Assembly (NCBI RefSeq): GCF_018682675.1
Contig: NZ_JAFMTR010000089.1
Location: 1 to 47,449, forward strand
Length of the DNA stretch: 47,449 nucleotides
Origin: Sphingopyxis soli
Lineage (GTDB): Bacteria > Pseudomonadota > Alphaproteobacteria > Sphingomonadales > Sphingomonadaceae
Reading direction: 5' to 3'
Shown: in pieces, positions 42,498 through 47,449 of the stretch
Layout of the letters: every line of letters starts with the position of its first letter
Numbering within the stretch: position 1 is the stretch's first letter
Notes under the pieces: generated by a model
Seen by the model: only the letters and a program-made list of their open reading frames with translations
Database searches by the model: none
Told to the model about the DNA's origin: nothing
Translations under genes and position numbers: made by a program

Positions 42498-42962
42498 ATG
42501 ACCGATTCCCCGCGCGAACTGTCCGTGACCACGCTGATCGACGCCGCGCCCGACACGGTGTGGCGGGTCATGACCGAACGCATGGCCGAATGGTGGTGCC
42601 CGAAACCGTGGACCGTGACGCTCGACGAGATCGACCTCCGGAGCGGCGGGCGCTGCGCGATGACGATGCACGGGCCCGAGGGCGAGACGATGCCGACCGA
42701 CGGCATTTTTCTCGAAGTCGTACCGGGCCGGCGCTTCGTGACCACCGACGCGGTGGTGCGCGGCGCCGACGGCCGCCTCGCCGCGTCCGGCCCCTTCATG
42801 ATCGGCGGCTGGGAAATCGCGCCCGAAGGCAGCGGCACCCGCTTCACCGGCTGGGCGCGCCACTGGACCGACGAAGCGCAAAAACAGCATGAAGAGATGG
42901 GCTTCATCCCCGGCTGGGGGGCGGTGGCCGAGCAATTGAAGGCGCTTTGCGAGGCGGGCTGA
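42498..42962 (+). CDS. AHSA1/SRPBCC-domain protein
   Basis: The 154-residue product has the SRPBCC (START-like) fold of the AHSA1 group: ELSVTTLIDAAPDTVWRVMTERMAEWWCPKPWTV, GGRCAMTMHGPEGE and GTRFTGWARHWTDEAQKQHEEMGFIPGWGAVAEQL. These proteins bind hydrophobic ligands; the role here is unknown. The start at 42498 follows GGAGAG; an ATG at 42486 precedes that site. It closes the VOC/GST block, and a REP-type hairpin follows 15 bases later. Confidence 0.9.
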   Translation: MTDSPRELSVTTLIDAAPDTVWRVMTERMAEWWCPKPWTVTLDEIDLRSGGRCAMTMHGPEGETMPTDGIFLEVVPGRRFVTTDAVVRGADGRLAASGPFMIGGWEIAPEGSGTRFTGWARHWTDEAQKQHEEMGFIPGWGAVAEQLKALCEAG

Positions 42963-42977
42963 ACCCAAGCCTTCGGT

Positions 42978-42999
42978 CATCCCGGCCAAGGCCGGGATG
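42978..42999. repeat. REP-type hairpin at the end of the VOC/GST block
   Basis: CATCCCGGCC-AA-GGCCGGGATG has a perfect 10-bp stem and shares its core with the repeat at 10504-10575. It may terminate the operon, although it has no T-run. Confidence 0.65.
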
Positions 43000-43096
43000 G
43001 CGACTATGGGAAGCCACCCGTCCCGCAATGCGGTTAACACCGCGCTGACTCTGTTGCTTTGCCATTTGGAAGCCGCGCGCGCGCGAAAGCAGCGCC

Positions 43097-43891
43097 ATGG
43101 TTTCCCCGGCCGCTCTCTGCCGCACCCTGATCGTCGCCGCGCTCGCGGCGATCCTTGCCTTCGCCCCCGCGCAGGCGCAGCAGATCGTCGTCACGACGAC
43201 GGTAAGCTGGACCTACGAGACCGCCGATGGCGGCTTCGACGACGACCCGATCGACGAACAGGCCGCGTTTCCGGACGACGAGGCCGCCGCCGTCGAGGCC
43301 GGGTCCGGCGCCGACAATGATACTGGCGCCACGCGCCGCTACGCCCCCTCGGCCACGGTCGCGACGCTGGGTCGCGCCAGGGCGCATTTCGGCCCCTTCG
43401 CGGTCGTCGACGACACCACCGTGCGCATGGCGGGCGACGTCACCTCGGCGACTCCGCGCCAGTTCGCCGCGATGCTCGCCGCATATCCGCACCTCAAGCG
43501 TCTCGAAATGATCGACTGCCCCGGCAGCCTCGACGAGGAGGCGAACCTGATCCTCGCGCGCGCCGTCCGCCGCGCGGGGCTGGAGACAATCGTCCCCACC
43601 GGCGGATCGGTCCGCTCGGGGGCAGTCGAACTCTGGCTCGCCGGCGCCACCCGCCGCGCCGCGCCCGACGCCGAATTCGGCGTTCACAGCTGGGCCGACG
43701 ACAGCGGCCGCGAAGCGAACGACTATCCCGCGAACGACCCAGTCCATGCCGAATATCTGAGCTATTACCGCGAGATGGGCATGGACGATGCCAAGGCGCG
43801 CGCCTTCTACGCGCTCACCAACAGCACCCCGTTCGACGATGTCCGCTATCTGACGCGCGACGACATGGCGCGCTTCGTCACGCTGAACTGA
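43097..43891 (+). CDS. Secreted ClpP/crotonase-fold-like protein (COG3904 type)
   Basis: The 264-residue protein has a signal peptide (to about residue 27, PAQAQ). Its C-terminal half resembles periplasmic ClpP-like proteins: VRMAGDVTSATPRQFAAMLAAYPHLKRLEMIDCPG, then GGSVRSGAVELWLAGATRR (169-187, with Ser171 and Ser174), then FGVHSW (His197). A Ser/His pair in these positions fits the ClpP fold, but an Asp partner and activity are not proven. The N-terminal third is acidic and low-complexity (DDDPIDEQAAFPDDEAAA). It does not appear to belong to the VOC block. Confidence 0.7.
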   Translation: MVSPAALCRTLIVAALAAILAFAPAQAQQIVVTTTVSWTYETADGGFDDDPIDEQAAFPDDEAAAVEAGSGADNDTGATRRYAPSATVATLGRARAHFGPFAVVDDTTVRMAGDVTSATPRQFAAMLAAYPHLKRLEMIDCPGSLDEEANLILARAVRRAGLETIVPTGGSVRSGAVELWLAGATRRAAPDAEFGVHSWADDSGREANDYPANDPVHAEYLSYYREMGMDDAKARAFYALTNSTPFDDVRYLTRDDMARFVTLN

Positions 43892-43940
43892 GTATCGCCG
43901 GGGAAAAGGAAGCAACCGGCCGAACCACGACATTCATACC

Positions 43941-44048
43941 ATCGTCATGCTGAACGTGTTTCAGCATCCATGGACGGGGCTCGAATTTGACGCGGTGCCC
44001 GGGGAAACGTCGGGCCATATATCCTGAAACTAGTTCAGGATGACGATA
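43941..44048. repeat. Paired-hairpin repeat (ATCGTCATGCTGAAC family)
   Basis: The outer arms ATCGTCATGCTGAAC (43941-43955) and GTTCAGGATGACGAT (44033-44047) pair at 14 of 15 positions. Each arm also makes its own hairpin (TGCTGAA/TTCAGCA and CCTGAAACTAGTTCAGG). The element fills the gap between the ClpP-like gene and the bactofilin gene, whose 3' ends face each other. Confidence 0.7.
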
Positions 44049-44134
44049 ACGTAGCGTCCGCTCCCCGGCCCGAAACCGTCATTTGCAAAAGCCCGGCAAG
44101 GCCTGCGACCGGCGCTGGCCGGATGGCTCCGCGG

Positions 44135-44596
44135 TCAGGCGCCGACCGACTTGTTCTCGACCACCTCGAGCGGCGGCGGCGACTTCACCGCGCCGGCGCG
44201 GCGGTGCGAGAGCTTGCCCTCGACCTTGCCGCCATTTTCGATCGTGATCGTTTCATAGGTGACGTCGCCGGTGATCCGCGCGGTGGCGTGGACGATCAGC
44301 GTTTTGGCCTCGATCGACCCGTCGAGCAGGCCGGCGATCTTCGCGGTATCGGCGATCACCGCGCCCTTGATCTCGCTCGCCTCGCCCTGCACCAGGTTGG
44401 CGCATTTCAGGTCGCCGTCGATCTTGCCGTCGACGTGCAGGTCGACGCTGGCCGAGACGTTGCCGGTGATGACCACGTCCGATCCGAGGACCGAAAAGGT
44501 CGTGTGACGCGCGCCGGTCGCCATCTTAGCTGGCAGTGCGGCTGGTGGCGAGGGCGCCGACTCGCTGTCGGGCGTCGTCTTTGACTTCAAGAACAT
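44135..44596 (-). CDS. Bactofilin
   Basis: The 153-residue product is a bactofilin, a right-handed beta-helix protein that polymerises into filaments and localises cell-wall enzymes. The core TFSVLGSDVVITGNVSASVDLHVDGKIDGDLKCANLVQGEASEIKGAVIADTAKIAGLLDGSIEAKTL has the short repeats expected of the fold, flanked by proline-rich disordered ends. The ATG at 44596 has a GGAGG site and lies 71 bases inside the M23 gene; another ATG at 44524, next to the M23 stop, would give a shorter protein. The start in the overlap is preferred. Confidence 0.92.
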   Translation of the reverse strand: MFLKSKTTPDSESAPSPPAALPAKMATGARHTTFSVLGSDVVITGNVSASVDLHVDGKIDGDLKCANLVQGEASEIKGAVIADTAKIAGLLDGSIEAKTLIVHATARITGDVTYETITIENGGKVEGKLSHRRAGAVKSPPPLEVVENKSVGA

Positions 44597-45737
44597 CGGC
44601 TTTAGCCTCCAGGAAGCGGCGCGGGTTGACCGCGACCCCGTTCAAACGAACTTCGAAATGCAGGTGGCTGCCGGTCGAGCGGCCGGTCGAGCCCATCTTG
44701 GCGATCTGCTGTCCGGCGGCGACCTGCGCGCCCACCGCGGTGTTGAAACCCGACAGGTGGGCGTAGCGGGTCAGGATGCCCTGGCCGTGATCGACCTCGA
44801 CGACATTGCCGTATCCCGACTTCTGCCCGACGAAGACGACGCGGCCGGGGGCGGCGGCGAGGATCGGGGTGCCGAGCGGCCCGGGAAAGTCGAGTCCGGC
44901 GTGCATCGCGCCCGCGCCGGTGAAGGGGTCGCTGCGATAGCCGAAGCTCGACGAGAGCATGAGCACGTCGGCGGGCTTGCCCGACGGCACCGCGACGAGC
45001 GTGCGTTCGAGCACCTCCATGCGGAACAAGGCGCCCTCGAGCGCGGCGAAAGAGGCGCCGAACGCCTTCGCCTTGCCCGTGCCGCGATAGGGGATGAAGG
45101 GACCGCCGCGGCCGGACGCGGCGTTGCGGACGAGCGCCCTGGGATCGAGCCCGAGCTTTGCGACCGCGACCTCGGCCTTTGCCGCGCGTTCGTTCACCGC
45201 CGCGAGCAGGCGCGCCGCGAACCGTTCCTGACGCTTTTCGATGCGGGCGAGCGCCTGCGCCTCGGGGGGCAGGTTCGGGTCGATCGCGCCGGTTTCGAGT
45301 GCGCTGGTCTCGAGCGTTGCGGGCGCGGCCTTCGCCTCGGCGCCGGCTTCGGGCGTCACCGCCGCGGGTTCGACGCCGAAGTGCGTCTCCGACCATTCGT
45401 CGAGCTGGTCCTGCCGCTCTTCGAGGTCGGCGGCGGTTTCGGCGACGCGGTCGCGATATTTGGCGATGCGGGCTTCGGCGGCGGCCGCCGCGGCCTTCTG
45501 CGCCGCGACTTCGGCGCGCTCGCCCGAACTCAGCATCTGGTTGGCCAGGACCGCGAGCGTCACGCCCGCCCAGGCAAGCAGGACGATCCCGGCGATCAGC
45601 GCGACGCGCTTTTGCCAGACCGCGCTCACGCGAAGGAAACGCACGTGACCGTGCGTGCGGATAAAGATTTCATGGTCCTGGAACAGCGCCGAGACGCGCT
45701 GTCGCCAATGGCGCAGGCCCGTTGATTTCGAAGACAA
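44526..45737 (-). CDS. M23-family (LytM) cell-wall endopeptidase
   Basis: The 403-residue protein has a cytoplasmic N-terminus (SSKSTGLRHWRQRVSALFQDHEIFIRTHGHVRFLRVS), one membrane helix (about residues 44-65), an Ala-rich coiled coil, and a C-terminal M23 domain with HAGLDF (HxxxD) and SHLHFEV (HxH) zinc-binding motifs. It should cut peptidoglycan cross-links in the periplasm. I start it at TTG 45737, because conserved residues continue to that point. The bactofilin gene starts inside its 3' end. Such pairs occur in cell-shape modules of other bacteria. Confidence 0.9.
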   Translation of the reverse strand: MSSKSTGLRHWRQRVSALFQDHEIFIRTHGHVRFLRVSAVWQKRVALIAGIVLLAWAGVTLAVLANQMLSSGERAEVAAQKAAAAAAEARIAKYRDRVAETAADLEERQDQLDEWSETHFGVEPAAVTPEAGAEAKAAPATLETSALETGAIDPNLPPEAQALARIEKRQERFAARLLAAVNERAAKAEVAVAKLGLDPRALVRNAASGRGGPFIPYRGTGKAKAFGASFAALEGALFRMEVLERTLVAVPSGKPADVLMLSSSFGYRSDPFTGAGAMHAGLDFPGPLGTPILAAAPGRVVFVGQKSGYGNVVEVDHGQGILTRYAHLSGFNTAVGAQVAAGQQIAKMGSTGRSTGSHLHFEVRLNGVAVNPRRFLEAKADVLEVKDDARQRVGALATSRTAS

Positions 45738-45977
45738 GTGGCGACCCCATCTTGTTGTTCTGTGGAACCCTCCGCCCCGCTTGGAGGGCGCCTTACCAGC
45801 GCGCGACCCCCCTTGCGAATCATTGCGGGGCGAGTCGCGCCGAGTCGAACATGACTCGCGGTGAACGGTGTCAAAGGGCGCCAATGGTGCCATTCCGGAA
45901 GGATTTCGGCCTGCGAATCGCCTGTTAACATTGACGGCTTGCTTACCATTTCGGGGTAGGGAAAGAGGGTGACCGAC

Positions 45978-47390
45978 ATGTCCCATATCCCGACCCCCGC
46001 CAGCGCAAATGCCCTTCAGGAACAGGCGTCTGCGAGCAGCCGACGCCCGCGCTCGGCGGTCAGCGCGGGGGTCGGGATCGTGGGCCTGACCGGCCTTTTG
46101 GGGTATCTGCTCATCGCGCGCCACGCCCCCGATATCGCCGCCTTCCTTGGCGTCGACTGGGGCAACCGCGGGCCGATGAGCGGGCCCAATTCGGCGATCG
46201 TCAGCGTGCTCGCCTGCGGCGTGCCGATGGTGCTGTGGTCGCTGTTCGTCGACAAGGTGCACCGCAATCCCTCGACCGGGATCGACTGGAACCTGCGCCG
46301 CCCGTGGCGCGACACGCTCGACATCAGCCTGACCAAGCTCGCGGGGCTATGGGCGACCTGGCTGCTGCTCGCGGGATTCTACGCGACGATGCGCTATTAT
46401 TGGGAGGGCAGCTACGCCTTTTCGATGGATCTGCTCGAGCGCGTCGTGCCGTGGCTGCTGCTGATCTCGGTGCCGTACATGCTCTGGCTCGACCGCCGCA
46501 TGGTCGAGCCGCGCGACGGTTGTTACCAGTTCGGCCGCTGGCTGATCGCGCCCGGGAAATCGGGGGGCGGCCGGCCGGTCGACGGGCGCGCGATCGCGCA
46601 TCATTTCCGCGCCTGGGCGGTGAAGGGCTTTTTCACCGCCTTCATGCTGTCGATCGTGCCGGGCAATTTCGCCGCGCTGGTCACCGTCGGGTGGAGCGAC
46701 GTGCTCGCCAACCCCTATATGACCGGTATCTGGGCGATCAACATCCTCTACCTCGTCGACGTCCATATCGCGACCGTCGGCTATATATTGACGATGAAGC
46801 CGCTCGATTCGCACATCCGGACGGCGAACCCCTATTTCATGGGCTGGGTCGCGGCGCTCGTCTGCTACCCCCCCTTCATCCTGATGAACGGCGGCCCGCT
46901 CGACTATCAGGTCAACGGCGCCGACTGGGGCTATTGGCTGCAGGGTCACGACACGCTGATGGCGATCTGGGCGGCGCTGCTGTTCGCACTCGTCGCCATC
47001 TATGCCTGGGCGACGATGGCGTTCGGCATCCGCTTTTCGAACCTGACGCACCGCGGCGTCATCACCCACGGGCCCTATGCCTTCACGCGCCATCCCGCCT
47101 ATGTGTCGAAGAATCTGAGCTGGTGGGTCGGCTCGCTCCCCTTCCTCGTCACCGCCGGCGGGCCGATCGAGGCGGTGCGCAACACGGTCCTGCTCGGGCT
47201 GGTCAGCGCGGTCTATTACTGGCGCGCCAAGACCGAGGAAAAGCACCTCCTCGCCGATCCCGCCTATGCTCTCTACTGGAACTGGGCGCAGGCGAACGCG
47301 CTGGTGCCGCGGCTGTTTGCAAAGCTGACGGGCCGCGCCCGCCCCCTGATCCGGCTCGAGCCCGATCCCAAGGTGGGGCCGGTAGCCTAG
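45978..47390 (+). CDS. Multi-pass membrane protein with C-terminal isoprenylcysteine-methyltransferase-like domain
   Basis: The 470-residue protein has about ten hydrophobic segments. Its C-terminal third resembles the ICMT/PEMT methyltransferase family: SNLTHRGVITHGPYAFTRHPAYVSKNLSWWVGSLPF and RAKTEEKHLLADPAYALYW, the RHP and EE motifs of SAM binding. The N-terminal half is family-specific and not recognised. It may methylate a lipid or a small molecule at the membrane. I start at ATG 45978, eight bases after GAGGG; a GTG at 45969 is too close to that site. Confidence 0.8.
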   Translation: MSHIPTPASANALQEQASASSRRPRSAVSAGVGIVGLTGLLGYLLIARHAPDIAAFLGVDWGNRGPMSGPNSAIVSVLACGVPMVLWSLFVDKVHRNPSTGIDWNLRRPWRDTLDISLTKLAGLWATWLLLAGFYATMRYYWEGSYAFSMDLLERVVPWLLLISVPYMLWLDRRMVEPRDGCYQFGRWLIAPGKSGGGRPVDGRAIAHHFRAWAVKGFFTAFMLSIVPGNFAALVTVGWSDVLANPYMTGIWAINILYLVDVHIATVGYILTMKPLDSHIRTANPYFMGWVAALVCYPPFILMNGGPLDYQVNGADWGYWLQGHDTLMAIWAALLFALVAIYAWATMAFGIRFSNLTHRGVITHGPYAFTRHPAYVSKNLSWWVGSLPFLVTAGGPIEAVRNTVLLGLVSAVYYWRAKTEEKHLLADPAYALYWNWAQANALVPRLFAKLTGRARPLIRLEPDPKVGPVA

Positions 47391-47395
47391 AGCGT

Positions 47396-47449
47396 CGAGT
47401 ATGAAATCTGAATCATAGAGGGATTCCCATTGGGTCAGATTTGTGATTC
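47396..47449. repeat. Possible edge of a repeat or insertion element
   Basis: The last 54 bases are unusually AT-rich for the window. They hold the inverted pair AAATCTGA (47404-47411) and TCAGATTT (47435-47442), and GAATCA (47410-47415) with TGATTC (47444-47449). This resembles an end of a mobile element, but the window stops here. Confidence 0.3.

Noticed and set aside
45878..45892. GGCGCCAATGGTGCC imperfect palindrome before the ICMT-like gene
   Set aside because: It is short, imperfect, and not linked to a promoter I can define.
45930..45977. TTGACG-based promoter for the ICMT-like gene
   Set aside because: No matching -10 box is found at a suitable distance.

Overview
The window is GC-rich DNA (roughly 65% by eye) with densely packed genes. 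It reads as a chromosomal segment of a sphingomonad alphaproteobacterium, Sphingopyxis-like by inference. The support is two TonB-dependent receptors, a NodT-type efflux lipoprotein, a bactofilin/M23 pair, frequent ATGA stop/start overlaps, and several families of short intergenic inverted repeats (core CCCGCGAAGGCGGG, CATCCCGGC...GCCGGGATG, CGTCATTGCGAGG, ATCGTCATGCTGAAC). I see no rRNA, tRNA, CRISPR array, integrase or transposase. The last 50 bases may be the edge of a repeat or insertion element.

Layout. 1-3.7 kb: a TonB-dependent receptor divergent from a beta-propeller phytase lipoprotein, with a candidate Pho box between them. 3.8-6.2 kb: purH and a YqaA/DedA-like membrane protein. 6.3-8.5 kb: hppD (4-hydroxyphenylpyruvate dioxygenase) coupled to a VOC protein, behind a promoter that overlaps a perfect 18-bp palindrome, then a small secreted protein. 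8.6-11.1 kb: an ABC-F ATPase and a VOC protein. 11.1-16.1 kb: a tripartite efflux operon (NodT-type, EmrA-like, EmrB-like) divergent from a TetR regulator with two related operator palindromes. 16.1-21.2 kb: a cobalamin riboswitch followed by btuB and a btuF-btuC-btuD-like ABC importer. 21.2-25.3 kb: a cytochrome P450 divergent from an M1 aminopeptidase lipoprotein. 25.5-30.7 kb: a globin-like protein downstream of a HerA-like ATPase, a bile-acid:sodium-symporter-like transporter, and a TelA/XpaC-like pair. 30.7-32.2 kb: an operon of a DUF6249-like membrane protein, an ECF sigma factor and a small membrane protein; the sigma gene seems to lack one base at its start. 32.9-36.7 kb: a membrane GGDEF protein, two small proteins and a ComM-type AAA ATPase.

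36.8-43.0 kb is the most interesting accessory block: one TetR regulator with an operator-overlapped promoter, apparently leaderless, followed by eleven tightly packed same-strand genes. These encode four VOC/PhnB-type proteins (one a tandem VOC), two glutathione S-transferases, a tandem DUF1428 protein, a DUF4287 protein, a small membrane protein and an AHSA1/SRPBCC protein. It looks like a regulated electrophile- or xenobiotic-handling operon of unknown substrate. 43.1-47.4 kb: a secreted ClpP-fold-like protein, bactofilin and M23 endopeptidase genes that overlap by 71 bp, and a membrane protein with a C-terminal isoprenylcysteine-methyltransferase-like domain.

Shared themes are nutrient acquisition (phytate and B12 by TonB receptors), aromatic catabolism (hppD), detoxification or efflux under two TetR proteins, and envelope shape. 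Functions are assigned from recognised motifs and family resemblance; no database search was run.
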